Shown here: positions 34,014 to 43,387 of the stretch, in pieces
Position numbering within the stretch: the first letter of the stretch is position 1
How the letters are laid out: every line of letters begins with the position of its first letter
Origin: an uncultured Muribaculaceae bacterium
GTDB taxonomy: Bacteria; Bacteroidota; Bacteroidia; Bacteroidales; Muribaculaceae
Assembly: GCA_934667475.1 (NCBI GenBank)
Contig: CAKUMB010000005.1
Coordinates: 1-64,000 of the forward strand
Direction of reading: 5' to 3'
DNA length: 64,000 nucleotides
Made by a program: the position numbers and the translations under genes
The notes under the pieces: model-generated
The model's database searches: none
Seen by the model: only the letters and a program-made list of their open reading frames with translations
Told to the model about the DNA's origin: nothing

Positions 34014-36362
34014 TCAGTTCTTCACAAACTTGACTGCGGCGCTGCCGCTGCTGCCGCTGACGCGCGCCACATAGGTGCCTGCGGCCCATGCCGAGGCATC
34101 AATCACTATGTGCTGGGCGCTGTCGGTCACAGTCACTGGCACGCTGGCCACTTGGCGGCCCATCACGCTATACACCTCCACGCGGCTTGTGCCGGCGGGG
34201 GCGAGCACGTTGAGGGTGCCAGCCACGGGCGACGGGCTGACGCTCACCTTGAGCGAGGCGGCGCTGGTGGCTGTGATGCCCGAGTTGGCCGACTGCACCA
34301 CGCGCAGCTTAATGGTGTCGATGCTGTCGGTGAACGTGAGGGTGGCCACGCGGCGGTCGATGCCCTGCGGCAGGGCGTCGCACTGGATTTGCAGCGTGTC
34401 GAGGGTGAGGCCGTTGGGCTTGCTCACCACCCGGCACCAGTTGCTGTCGCTCACGGGAGTCTTGTAGCCGTAGTATGAATATATGGCCTGCTTCACGATG
34501 CCTGCGTCGCGGCCCACCTCAATCTCTTCGGTGCCCACGGGCATCATGGTGATTACCGAGTGGGCAATGAGCGGCATTATGTAGTATGACGTCTGGCTGC
34601 CCTTGCTGTCGAAGTAGCCAGTGAGTTCGCGCCAGTTGCCGTTGATCTTCATCAGGGCGGTGTTGTGGTGGTTGCGCAGGCGCGCGGTGGCAAACGACAC
34701 GTTGCAGCTGTCGTTGCTCTCGGGTATGCCGTCTACGGTGAGGAAGAACTCATCCTTCACCACCTGTGGCTTGGCAAACTCGAATGTGGTGGCCGTGAGA
34801 GTGGAGGCGCTGCCTGTTTCGAGCTCGAACACACGCCACCAGCTGGAATCCAGCTTTTTGCCTGGCAGGCCGCCCTCTGACGCACGCAGATGCACGCCCA
34901 CATCGGCTATCTGGTCGGTGAGCGCAGTGGCCTGGGCGGTGGCAAAGAACACTGCCGCGCCATACACCATGATGGGTCGCGACGGCTTGGAGAACCGCTC
35001 GGCATATTCGGTGATTTTCATGCGGTTGCTGCCGGGGAACACGCCCTTGTCCTCAAGACTGTAGGTGACGGGGGTGTCGCCTTGGCGCACATTGGTGGCA
35101 TAGCCTTCATACTCCACGCTCACCTGGGCCGTGTCGGCCGACTCGCCATGCTGGTTCTTCACCTTGAGCACTGCGCTTTGCGTGTGCAGGTAGTCGTATG
35201 ACACCCATGGGTTTTGCTCGCTGCTCTCGGCTGGAGTGGTGCCGCTGAAGCTCCACTGCCACGATGTGGGATAGCCTGTTGAGGCGTCGGCATACTGCAC
35301 GGGTGCAAGCGGTGCCACAAAGGGCAGGCCGGTCTGGCGGTAGAGGAATGTGGCCGGAGTGCCGATATGGGCCACAGGGGCCTCGCCTGTCACCTTTACA
35401 AACGCCTTGCGGGTGGCGGTGCTTGTGGCGCCCGAGGCATTGGTCACGGTGAGGGTCACATCGTAGTTGCCGTCGGTGGTGTAATACACCTCGGGAGCGG
35501 CCTCGGTCGACTCGGCGGGGGTGCCGCCGGGAAACGACCACTGCCACGTGGCGGGCTCGCCGGCGCTGGTGTCGACAAAGCGCACGCGCTCGCCAGTGGC
35601 CACGCTCACGCTGTCCACCTGGCCCACGCCAGTCACGCTGAGGCCGTCGATGGCGAAGTCGCCCATGTAGCCGCCGGTGTTAAACGTGTCCTTCGAGCCG
35701 GGGCCGTAGGTGAGGCGCAGCTGCACCTTTTGTCCTGCCCATTCGGCGAGGCTGGCCTCCACCTGGTGCCAGCGCCAGTTGTTTTCGCCCGTCTCGTTGA
35801 GGCTGCTCCACACTGTGGTGGAGGTGGCGAATCCGTCGGTGCTGACGCTGATGGTGAGGCTGCACTCGTCGCTGAAGTTCTGCGAGAAGCCCACCCAGGC
35901 GTGCAGCATGCCGTTGGCCGGCACGCTGATTACTGGACTGGTGGCGTGGGCAATGGCGCGCTGATACACGCGGTAGGGACCGTCGACATACAGCGACTGC
36001 ACGTCGCTGGAGTCGATTTCGCTGAACGCCTTGCCCGCGCCCGTGGTCTTCTTCAGAGTCCAATTCACGTTTTTGTCGGCATCGGGGGTCAGAGTCCACC
36101 CTTGCGAGCCGCCGTCGAAGTTCTCGCTCCACACGGCCTGCTGCGAGCCTTTGCCCTGCACGCTGAACGAGGCGGCCAGCGCCTGCTGTGCGGCGCGGGC
36201 TTTCACGGCCTGCTGCGGCAGGTGCAGCACCTGAGCCGTGCTCACCGCTGCCGGGGCGGCCACTGCGGGCCTTTGAGCCACGGCACGCACCGCCTGCTGC
36301 TGCGCGCTTGCGCTAAGCGCCACGGTGGCGAGGGTGCCGAGTATTAAGGGAATAAATTTCAT
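34014..36362 (-). CDS. T9SS-sorted surface protein with jelly-roll and two PKD domains
   Basis: 782 residues. A signal peptide (MKFIPLILGTLATVALSASAQ) precedes a Gln/Ala-rich linker. A jelly-roll domain follows (about 75-235, WSENFDGGSQGW), then two PKD domains with the WQWSFPGG and WQWSFSGT signatures (about 245-330 and 340-415). A region of unknown fold comes next, and the last 80 residues are a type A T9SS sorting domain (VSPSPVAGTLNV...YSVMGRQVASV...AGTYVARVSG). Export to the cell surface or medium is expected. Ligand and enzyme activity are not seen. It lies 39 bp after the stop of the 956-residue gene, so both may be one operon. Confidence 0.85.
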   Translation of the reverse strand: MKFIPLILGTLATVALSASAQQQAVRAVAQRPAVAAPAAVSTAQVLHLPQQAVKARAAQQALAASFSVQGKGSQQAVWSENFDGGSQGWTLTPDADKNVNWTLKKTTGAGKAFSEIDSSDVQSLYVDGPYRVYQRAIAHATSPVISVPANGMLHAWVGFSQNFSDECSLTISVSTDGFATSTTVWSSLNETGENNWRWHQVEASLAEWAGQKVQLRLTYGPGSKDTFNTGGYMGDFAIDGLSVTGVGQVDSVSVATGERVRFVDTSAGEPATWQWSFPGGTPAESTEAAPEVYYTTDGNYDVTLTVTNASGATSTATRKAFVKVTGEAPVAHIGTPATFLYRQTGLPFVAPLAPVQYADASTGYPTSWQWSFSGTTPAESSEQNPWVSYDYLHTQSAVLKVKNQHGESADTAQVSVEYEGYATNVRQGDTPVTYSLEDKGVFPGSNRMKITEYAERFSKPSRPIMVYGAAVFFATAQATALTDQIADVGVHLRASEGGLPGKKLDSSWWRVFELETGSASTLTATTFEFAKPQVVKDEFFLTVDGIPESNDSCNVSFATARLRNHHNTALMKINGNWRELTGYFDSKGSQTSYYIMPLIAHSVITMMPVGTEEIEVGRDAGIVKQAIYSYYGYKTPVSDSNWCRVVSKPNGLTLDTLQIQCDALPQGIDRRVATLTFTDSIDTIKLRVVQSANSGITATSAASLKVSVSPSPVAGTLNVLAPAGTSRVEVYSVMGRQVASVPVTVTDSAQHIVIDASAWAAGTYVARVSGSSGSAAVKFVKN

Positions 36363-36401
36363 AAGCCTAAAACTGATTTAGATATGTGTGTATTCAACTG
36401 T

Positions 36402-39272
36402 TTATTTCACAAATTTCACGCGCTGGGCGTTGCCGCTGGCAGTGGTGGCGGTGGCCACATACACGCCTGCGGGCAGGCTTGCCAGACTCACCGAGCCGTT
36501 AACCGAGCCGCTGAACACCAAGCTGCCGCCGGCACTGTAGACGCGCACCTGCGATGGCTCGGCCACAACGAGGGTGGCCGACGGGGCAACGTAGCTCATG
36601 GCCGATGCTGCCTCAACGCTGCTAACACCGGTGGCTGTAATCAGCTCAATCTTGGTGTCTTTCACATAGAGACCCCAAGAGTCGGTCGACACATCGTGGA
36701 AGCCGATATAGTAGGTGCCGGCTGTGGGCACATCGAAGCTGATTTCCTTGCTGTCGAACATTGACGATTGCAGCGAGTTGGCCTCAAACGACTTGACGGT
36801 GGTGAATTGCGCACTGTCGGCCGGGTTGGCCGAGGTGGTGAGCACCACGTCAAACTGGTCGCTGTAGCGGTAGTTGTAGCCGCGCACGCTCACCGTGAGG
36901 CGGTGCAGGCCGGCCACGGTCTTAAACGGTGGGGTGAACAGGTAGTCGTCGGCCTTGCGCATCGATGTGTACTCAAAGTCGCCGTTCTTGGCCGAGTATG
37001 TCCATGTCTTGCCGTCGGCATTGGCGTCGGCCACGCTCCAAATTGCGGCCTCGTCGGCAGTGCCGAGGTCGGTGGAGTAGGGCAGCTCAAGGGCATCGCC
37101 AAACACGAGCCCGTTGGTGGTGGCGGCCTCGCCTGTCAGCCCGCTTGCCGTGGCCTGGATGCTGTAGGTGTAGTTGGCCAGGGCCAGAGTGGCATCGTCG
37201 GTGAATGTGGTGTCGGCCGTGCCTGTGGCCACCTCCACGCTGCCTGGATTGCGCACTATGCGGTAGCGCACGGCGGCTGAGTCAACGTAGCCGCCGTTGA
37301 CACCAGCTGCGCCTACGGGGGCGAATGTCACTTGCGGCTTGCCGTCAACGCTTGCCAGGGTGGCGTGTGCCGGGGCAAGCGGGGTGTCGCAGCCCACCCA
37401 CGCGCTCTTCACGCTGGCGCTGGTGCTGCTCTGGCCGTCGGTGGTCACGGTCACCTTGTAGGTGTAGAATCCGGCTGCCGGCAGCGAGTCGGTCACGGTC
37501 ACCGCGTCGCCTGGCTTGGCTGTGGCGCTTTGGGCCACCACGGTGGTGTCGGCGCGCAGCACTGTGTAGCCGCTGATTTTGCCCAGTTGGTTGCCGGCCT
37601 TGTCCTTGCTTGGCAGGGTGAATGTGACGTTGGCCTTCAGTGCTCCGGCAGCCTGGGGCTTGACGGCAAGGTCGGCCACAGCCTCGGGAATCACCTTGCT
37701 CTCCACAATGGCGATGTTGTCGACAAATATGGCGTTGTAGCTGGTGGCGCCGCTGCAGCGGAATCCCACGTTGTAGTCGCCGCTGGCGGGCACTGTGAAG
37801 TAGGCCGTTTTGCCCTCCATCAGTGCCGACTGTATGTTTTCGTGATAAATCTGAGTGGTTTGTGCCTCGACCGTGGCCGCATTGCCCACGGTCACATACA
37901 AGTCTTTGTAGTCGCGCTGGAGCGCGGTCTCGAGGCCGGTGTTGAAGGTGAGCTGATAGGTCTTGCCAGCCTCCATCTTTATGGCGGGAGTCAGCAGCCA
38001 CTGGTCGACGGGCGCTGTGCCGCCCCAGTATTGCGCGGCTTTCTTCGAGCTGTTGTAGGTCCAGGTGCGGCCTGAGTTGTTGGGGTCGAGTGTGGTGTAG
38101 AGCTCAAAGTCGTCTTTGGTGTCAAACGTCTCGCTGTAGGGCACGCCGAGGCTGCCGCCAGCCTTTATGCTGACGCTGGCCACGCTGCCCTTGTTGCCGG
38201 CGAAGGTGGGTGTCACCTCGTAGGTGTACTTGCCCAGGCCGGGCACGCTGGCGTCGGTGTAGGGCTGCTGGCCGCTCCATGCCTCCTCAATCACGGTGGA
38301 GTTGCGCGCTATGCGGTAGGTTACCGCTGCAGTGTCCACATATCCGCCGTTCACGCCCAGCGTGTCGCACGGGGTGAACGTGAGCAGCACCTTGTCGGCG
38401 CTGGCGGCGGCCTTGAGGCCGGTCACGGCCTTGGGAGTGTCGTTGCCCACCCAGGTCGACTTCACGCTGGGCGCGGTGCCCTGCGCGTCGCCCGAGGCGC
38501 TGAATGCGGTCACCTGATAGGTGTATGCGCCAGCGCGCTCAATCGAGGCGTCGGTGAATTTCACCTCCTGCCCCGGAGTGCCGTCGATGGTGGCCACCAC
38601 GGTGCCGTTGCGGCTCACACGCGCGCCGCTGAGGCTGCTCAGCGGGTTGCCGTAGTTGTCCTTGCTGGGCATAGTCCACTTCACGGTGGCCTTGAGCTCG
38701 CCCTTGGGCCAGGCAGTGGCGGTGAGGCCGCTCACATGGGCTGGATAGGTGGTGGCTTTTTCTATCACCACCTTTTGGCAATACAGGTCGCCGTTATACG
38801 ACGCGCTGTAGACGTGCACGGCAAAGTTGTAGCTGCCGCTGGCCGCGGGGGTGAATGTGCCCGTCTGCGCTGAATACAGCGAGCCGTTGTATGACTCGTT
38901 GGTGAGCAGCGTCGACGTCTGTGCTTCGATGGTGGCTGCCGTACCAGCGGTGAGGGCAAACTTTTGCTTGTCAAATCGCATTCCGCCGTGCTTAAGATAG
39001 AAGCTCACCTTGTAGGTGGCTCCGGCCTCCAGCTCCACGGCTGGGGTTATGAGCCAGTCGTTGGCTGCGTTTTTCTTGTCTTCGGTGTACTTTGCGGCCT
39101 GGTCGCTGTAGGTCCAGGTGTTGGGACTGGTGGCGGCGTTGGCGTCAATCACCGTCCACTGCGTGGCCATGGTTGCCGAGTCGGTGATGGCCAGCGTCTG
39201 CGGGAAGGTGGTGGCCCACCCTGCTGTCGCGGCTGCCAATGCCACGAATGCGAGAAGTAATCGTTTGTTCAT
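36402..39272 (-). CDS. T9SS-sorted surface protein with three jelly-roll and fibronectin-III-like repeats
   Basis: 956 residues with a signal peptide ending near TAGWA. Three choice-of-anchor J-like jelly rolls (about 20-170, 370-515, 720-880; for example LGVPYSETFDTKDDFELY and ALELPYSTDLGTADEAAIW) alternate with Fn3-like domains, which contain the repeated phrase GVNGGYVD. The C-terminus is a T9SS sorting domain (VRVYSAGGSLVFSGSV...LPAGVYVATATTASG). The repeat structure is an adhesin or cell-surface binding protein pattern; substrate unknown. The jelly-roll units recur in the 1168-residue protein further on. Confidence 0.85.
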   Translation of the reverse strand: MNKRLLLAFVALAAATAGWATTFPQTLAITDSATMATQWTVIDANAATSPNTWTYSDQAAKYTEDKKNAANDWLITPAVELEAGATYKVSFYLKHGGMRFDKQKFALTAGTAATIEAQTSTLLTNESYNGSLYSAQTGTFTPAASGSYNFAVHVYSASYNGDLYCQKVVIEKATTYPAHVSGLTATAWPKGELKATVKWTMPSKDNYGNPLSSLSGARVSRNGTVVATIDGTPGQEVKFTDASIERAGAYTYQVTAFSASGDAQGTAPSVKSTWVGNDTPKAVTGLKAAASADKVLLTFTPCDTLGVNGGYVDTAAVTYRIARNSTVIEEAWSGQQPYTDASVPGLGKYTYEVTPTFAGNKGSVASVSIKAGGSLGVPYSETFDTKDDFELYTTLDPNNSGRTWTYNSSKKAAQYWGGTAPVDQWLLTPAIKMEAGKTYQLTFNTGLETALQRDYKDLYVTVGNAATVEAQTTQIYHENIQSALMEGKTAYFTVPASGDYNVGFRCSGATSYNAIFVDNIAIVESKVIPEAVADLAVKPQAAGALKANVTFTLPSKDKAGNQLGKISGYTVLRADTTVVAQSATAKPGDAVTVTDSLPAAGFYTYKVTVTTDGQSSTSASVKSAWVGCDTPLAPAHATLASVDGKPQVTFAPVGAAGVNGGYVDSAAVRYRIVRNPGSVEVATGTADTTFTDDATLALANYTYSIQATASGLTGEAATTNGLVFGDALELPYSTDLGTADEAAIWSVADANADGKTWTYSAKNGDFEYTSMRKADDYLFTPPFKTVAGLHRLTVSVRGYNYRYSDQFDVVLTTSANPADSAQFTTVKSFEANSLQSSMFDSKEISFDVPTAGTYYIGFHDVSTDSWGLYVKDTKIELITATGVSSVEAASAMSYVAPSATLVVAEPSQVRVYSAGGSLVFSGSVNGSVSLASLPAGVYVATATTASGNAQRVKFVK

Positions 39273-39370
39273 CTGTGTTATATGCTTTTTTGTTTCTGGT
39301 TATAATCGTTGTTGGCAAATCCCTTTGGCGGAAAAAGAGCGTTCCCATACGCATAATCTGTAATATATTG

Positions 39371-39378
39371 CAAAATTA
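39371..39378 (-). promoter_or_regulatory. Putative -7 box (TAATTTTG) of the 956-residue cargo gene
   Basis: Minus-strand TAATTTTG, about 100 bp before the ATG. No spaced -33. Confidence 0.45.
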
Positions 39379-39563
39379 GTAAAAGAGCGCCGATTTGTAA
39401 TCGTTTTATAATCAATTTATTGAAATTTTCTTTGCGATGGCCGCTTTGATTTGCTTTTTAGCACTTGAGCCATACTGCCCCGACTGCATGGCTGAGAAAT
39501 CAGGAAAATGCAGTGTTGAAAGTGTGTGTATGTGCTTGGTGGCTGATTTTGCGGAAAAATGCG

Positions 39564-39571
39564 TAAATTTG
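39564..39571 (+). promoter_or_regulatory. Putative -7 box (TAAATTTG) of the zinc-ribbon gene
   Basis: TAAATTTG, 22 bp before the ATG at 39594. The gap 39273-39593 holds only this and the opposing promoter. Confidence 0.45.
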
Positions 39572-39593
39572 TGGCACAATAGTTTGATATGGT

Positions 39594-40121
39594 ATGAATT
39601 TCAAGTGTCCACAGTGCGGAAAAACCTTGAGCGTGACGCATGCCGAACTGGCGCGCAACGGCTGCCGCGTGGTGTGCCCGCAATGCCTCACCGACTTTGA
39701 GCCCGAAGGCATCGACCGCCAGGCCATAGCCCGCATGGCCAAGCCTGCCAAGCCCAATGAGGCTAAGCCGAAGCCGGCCCCAAAGCCTGCGTACTGCCAC
39801 GAGTGCGGGCAGCCGCTGCCCGCACTCGGCCTGCGCTACTGCCCCTACTGCGGCCACTCGCTGGCCATAGCCAAGACCATAGTTGAGGCCGCCCGGCAGC
39901 CGTCAGCCCCGCTTGAGCCAGTCGGCCCCGCACAGCAGCCCGAGCAGCCAGCCGAAGCCTCGCCCCGACGCCCGCTCTACATACCACTGCGCCAGTTGGG
40001 CGAGCCAAGGCACTACATCGACGGCCCAGCCTCGGTGGCGTTTCGCATAGTGGCCTGTGTGCTCATAGCGGTGCTTGCGGCAATCTTTGTGGCGCTCGTG
40101 TGGTCTTCGGCCAAGGCGTAG
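39594..40121 (+). CDS. Double zinc-ribbon membrane-anchored protein
   Basis: 175 residues. The N-terminal zinc ribbon has CPQC and CPQC (residues 5-8, 30-33); a second has CHEC and CPYC (about 64-67, 81-84). A Pro-rich linker follows, and the C-terminus is a transmembrane helix (IVACVLIAVLAAIFVALVW). The topology puts the zinc ribbons in the cytoplasm with a tail anchor. The role is unknown; the ribbons might bind nucleic acid or protein. Followed 97 bp later by manC. Confidence 0.8.
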   Translation: MNFKCPQCGKTLSVTHAELARNGCRVVCPQCLTDFEPEGIDRQAIARMAKPAKPNEAKPKPAPKPAYCHECGQPLPALGLRYCPYCGHSLAIAKTIVEAARQPSAPLEPVGPAQQPEQPAEASPRRPLYIPLRQLGEPRHYIDGPASVAFRIVACVLIAVLAAIFVALVWSSAKA

Positions 40122-40218
40122 CCGCAAAATATTTGCACCGCCTTTTTGCGGCAAGTTGCGCGGTTTTAGCTATCTTAGCAGTTGGAATTGAAAAGATACA
40201 CAATTAAAACACCATAAT

Positions 40219-41304
40219 ATGGAGATGAAAAATAACCGTTACTGCGTGATTATGTGCGGTGGAGTGGGCAGCCGCTTCTGGCCCTACAGCCGCTCGAGCA
40301 AGCCAAAACAGTTCATCGATTTTCTGGGTACAGGCCGCAGCCTGCTGCAAATGGCCGTCGACCGCCTCAAAGGCATCGTGCCCGACGAAAACATTATAAT
40401 GCTCACCAACGAGCAGTATGCCGGCCTCATAATGGAGCAGCTGCCGCAACTCAAGAAGGACCAGATTCTGCTTGAGCCGGCGCGGCGCAACACCGCTCCG
40501 TGCAACGCCTGGGCCGCCTATCACATCAAGGCCAAGAATCCCGACGCTAAAATCATGGTGTGCCCCAGCGACCACCTGATTCTGAAGCAGGACGAGTTTC
40601 GCCGCTGCGCCCTCAGTGCATTCGACTTCCTTGACCGCCACGACGCTCTGCTCACATTTGGCGTGAAGCCCAACCGCCCCGAGACGGGCTACGGCTACAT
40701 CCAGCTTGGCGAGCGCGCCGAGGGCGATTTTGCCAAGGTGAAGACATTCACCGAAAAGCCAAACGAGGAGCTGGCCAAGGTGTTTGTGGCCAGCGGTGAG
40801 TTCTTTTGGAACTCGGGAATGTTCTTCTGGGGCGTGGACACCATCATCAAGGCGTTCCACGACCTGGCCCCCGACATAGCCCAGCGCTTCGACAGTGCGG
40901 CACAGGTGTGGGGCACCGCCGATGAGCAGGCCTATATCGATGAGAACTATGCCTCGTGCCCCAACATATCAATCGACTTCGCCATTATGGAGAAGGCCCC
41001 CAACGTGTATGTGCAGCAGGTGGACTTCGGCTGGAGCGACTTGGGCACTTGGGGCTCGCTGTATGACAACTCGCCTAAAAACCGCGACGGCAACGTGACG
41101 CAAAACTGCAAGGCGCTGCTGTTTAACAGCCACAACAATGTGATTGCCGTCAAGGGCGACAAACTGGTGGTGGCCAGCGGCCTAAACGACTATATAGTGG
41201 CCGACGTCGACGATGCACTGCTCATTGTGCCCAAGAGCGACGAGCAGAAGCTGCGCACCTACGTCAACGAGGTGAAGTCCAGTTTCGGCGACAAATACCT
41301 TTAA
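40219..41304 (+). CDS. manC: Mannose-1-phosphate guanylyltransferase
   Basis: 361 residues. The nucleotidyltransferase domain has CGGVGSRFWPYSRSSKPKQF at the N-terminus (pyrophosphorylase motif), CPSDHLI (metal and GTP site), and FTEKPN; it ends in a short left-handed beta-helix. It makes GDP-mannose, the precursor of GDP-fucose and of mannosylated glycans and O-glycans. No PMI domain is fused, as is usual in Bacteroidales. It is convergent with the porin gene. Confidence 0.94.
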   Translation: MEMKNNRYCVIMCGGVGSRFWPYSRSSKPKQFIDFLGTGRSLLQMAVDRLKGIVPDENIIMLTNEQYAGLIMEQLPQLKKDQILLEPARRNTAPCNAWAAYHIKAKNPDAKIMVCPSDHLILKQDEFRRCALSAFDFLDRHDALLTFGVKPNRPETGYGYIQLGERAEGDFAKVKTFTEKPNEELAKVFVASGEFFWNSGMFFWGVDTIIKAFHDLAPDIAQRFDSAAQVWGTADEQAYIDENYASCPNISIDFAIMEKAPNVYVQQVDFGWSDLGTWGSLYDNSPKNRDGNVTQNCKALLFNSHNNVIAVKGDKLVVASGLNDYIVADVDDALLIVPKSDEQKLRTYVNEVKSSFGDKYL

Positions 41305-41336
41305 TCGGAGCGCACATAGCAAAAAAAGAGACAGCA

Positions 41337-41369
41337 CAAGCGGCAGTCGCCATGAGCGGCTGCCGCTTG
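41337..41369. terminator. Possible shared terminator of manC and the porin gene
   Basis: A 14-bp stem with one G-T pair (41337-41350 / 41356-41369) between two convergent genes. A T-rich stretch follows on the minus strand after about 9 nt, so efficiency is uncertain. Confidence 0.55.
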
Positions 41370-41396
41370 CTTTATGCATTGCCACAAGGGTGTGCG

Positions 41397-42596
41397 TCAG
41401 AACGAGAACATCATTCTGGCCTGCACTATGTGGATGTTTTTGTCGAGCGGGAAATGGCTGTTGGCAAGGCGGTTGTAGCTGTATTCCAGCATCACCTGGA
41501 AAAACTTGTTGAAGCCTATGGCGCCGCCCACCGTGGCCGAGTGCATGCTGCCTCCCTCGGCGCCGCCGTCGTTAAGGTTGAGGTAGCTGTAGCGGGCCGA
41601 CACCTCAAGGCCGCGTCCGCCAAGGCCGCTCACCACCGATTCGGCACGGTTATACTTGTAGCCCTGGCCGAAAATCATGTAGCCGGCCTCGGCATATCCA
41701 CCATGGAAGGTGTTGTCGGGAAGTCCCTTGCCGCTCTTTTTGCCTATGTGCTTCATCACATATTCGCCGCGGGCAAAAAACTTCTTGGTGCGGTAGGCTG
41801 CTTCCACGCTGGCATACACCGAGTTGCGCGCCCATGGCAGGGTACAGCTCAGAAACTGCTTGTTGCCGTCGGTGTATGTTTCGAGCGTCGACGCCAGCGT
41901 GTGCGACGTCTTTATTTCGCCGTCGGCCTGGCGATCGCCCGTGTTGGTGTAGGCATAGCGTGCCGCCACGCCCACGTGCAGCGACTGCGCCTTGTCGTCG
42001 ACCGGCACATACAGCCAGCGGCCGCCCACCGTGAAGCCCTGCGGGCCGTTGGCCTGGTCGTTGTACAGGTTTTCGGCAAACACGCCCTGGTTGGCAAAGA
42101 AGTGGCGGTTGTAGAACTTGTATGAGAGTCCCAGCTCACGGCCAGGTGCAAGGGCGTTGACCGCCGCGGCGCGCGAAATAAAGTGCAGACTGCCGCGGCT
42201 GGTGTTGTTGGCCATGGTGGCCGGGTCGTTGTAATATCCGCCTTTGAATATGTGGTGGTTGTCGCCATTGGCGAGGCTCAGCTGCACAAATATGTTCTTT
42301 TGGCTGAACTTGCCCTTGGTGAAATCGAAGTCGGCGTAGAAGTACCATGAGTTATACGTCATCGAAGTGCGGATGCGCGCGTCGGTCACGGCCATTCCCG
42401 ACTTCAGCTCCGACTCGGCGGTGTGGTAGTAGGCCGCGTCGGCCATCAGGCGGGCGCCCACGGTGAAGTGCAGATTCTCCTTGTTGTTGTCGATTTTGGC
42501 AGTGGGGTTCACATCAAAGTCCTGCGCCGATGCGCCCAGCGAGGCCACGGCAGCCATCAGCAGCGCCATAGTGTGCTTGCAATTAAGAATGTTCAT
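41397..42596 (-). CDS. Phosphate-selective (OprO/OprP-type) outer-membrane porin
   Basis: 399 residues from the ATG at 42596 (MNILNCKHTMALLM), with a signal peptide ending at GASAQ. Barrel strands start with FTVGARLMADAAYY and end in RMMFSF with a C-terminal Phe. The domain is of the Porin_O_P family, with the typical MTYNSWYFYADFDF and GGYYNDP segments. Bacteroidales encode several that may take up phosphate or other anions; selectivity is not visible. Confidence 0.8.
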   Translation of the reverse strand: MNILNCKHTMALLMAAVASLGASAQDFDVNPTAKIDNNKENLHFTVGARLMADAAYYHTAESELKSGMAVTDARIRTSMTYNSWYFYADFDFTKGKFSQKNIFVQLSLANGDNHHIFKGGYYNDPATMANNTSRGSLHFISRAAAVNALAPGRELGLSYKFYNRHFFANQGVFAENLYNDQANGPQGFTVGGRWLYVPVDDKAQSLHVGVAARYAYTNTGDRQADGEIKTSHTLASTLETYTDGNKQFLSCTLPWARNSVYASVEAAYRTKKFFARGEYVMKHIGKKSGKGLPDNTFHGGYAEAGYMIFGQGYKYNRAESVVSGLGGRGLEVSARYSYLNLNDGGAEGGSMHSATVGGAIGFNKFFQVMLEYSYNRLANSHFPLDKNIHIVQARMMFSF

Positions 42597-42719
42597 AACT
42601 GGTGTTTTTTGCGTGTGTTGTGTTGAATAGTCACTTTCCAAATGTAAAGTTAGCCATTATTTCCCGAAACCACATCACCTCGGCCGCTAAATGTGTCGGA
42701 TTGTGGCAAATAGAAAGCC

Positions 42720-42757
42720 AAATGGGCTGAATTCCACACATGGAATCCAGCCCATTT
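42720..42757 (-). terminator. Terminator-like hairpin after the frameshifted small gene
   Basis: A 17-bp stem with one mismatch (42720-42736 / 42741-42757). Only a loose T-rich stretch follows on the minus strand. Confidence 0.6.
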
Positions 42758-42785
42758 ATATAATAGTGGAATTGTGCGGTGTGGC

Positions 42786-43087
42786 TTACTTGTCAATCAT
42801 CTTTTGCGCCTTGACCGAGCCATTGCCGTAGGTGCGCACCACTATATAGGCGCGGCCGTCGCGGTTGGCAGGCTTGCCCACTCTGATACCGCCCACAGTG
42901 CTGGCATCGCCCAGCAGTCCGCCTATTATGCTGCGTGCAGCTCTATGTGGCTCACCTGCTGTCCAAGCGGCTTTGCCGCCACTGCATGTGCAGGAAATGC
43001 CGCCACATCGGTCTCATGCGCAATGCCGGCAAATGTGGTTGAGGCCATAAAAGCCGTAAGCAGCATAAAAGTTGTAGCTTTTTTCAT
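42786..43087 (-). pseudogene. Small secreted protein, frameshifted
   Basis: Starts with a good signal peptide (MKKATTFMLLTAFMASTTFAG) at 43087. The frame stops at 42926 after 53 residues (..SHIELHAA). The remaining sequence continues in another frame (IIGGLLGDASTVGG...GKPANRDGRAYIVV..KMIDK) to a stop at 42786-42788. The total, 302 bp, is one base short of a multiple of three, which fits a 1-nt deletion between about 42930 and 43000. The rejoined protein would be about 100 residues. It may also be a sequencing error. Confidence 0.6.
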
Positions 43088-43158
43088 ACGCTGATATGAA
43101 TAACTGTGAAAACTGTTTTTTTGGGGGGGTAATTTAACTCGCTGTTTTAATCCTTCTT

Positions 43159-43241
43159 GGTATGCCCCCCCTCAAAAAAAAGCATACCTCAAATTGTGGA
43201 TACTGAAGGTTGCTGAAGGAACGTTCAGTATCCACAATTTG
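43159..43241 (-). terminator. Terminator region of the leucine-rich-repeat gene
   Basis: Two inverted repeats: an 18-bp perfect one (43190-43207 / 43224-43241, CAAATTGTGGATACTGAA) and a 7-bp one (43159-43165 / 43182-43188, GGTATGC) whose loop holds C7 and A8. On the minus strand the order is large stem, then T8, as in a terminator about 150 bp beyond the stop. The 43088-43387 gap otherwise has G7, C7 and T7 tracts but no gene. Confidence 0.6.
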
Positions 43242-43387
43242 GTTACAGATTTACATAATATGGTGGCTATGGCCAAATAAATGTTAACCAAACTCGTTGT
43301 GGCCAATATGAAATGTGATAAAAAGGCGGGCCAGTGGCGCCGTGTGCGCTACTGGCCCGCTTAAAGGCTTTTATTTGTCTGCGGCGG

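Noticed and set aside
39417..39857. Minus-strand 146-aa frame opposite the zinc-ribbon gene
   Set aside because: Antisense to paired CPxC motifs; no support of its own.
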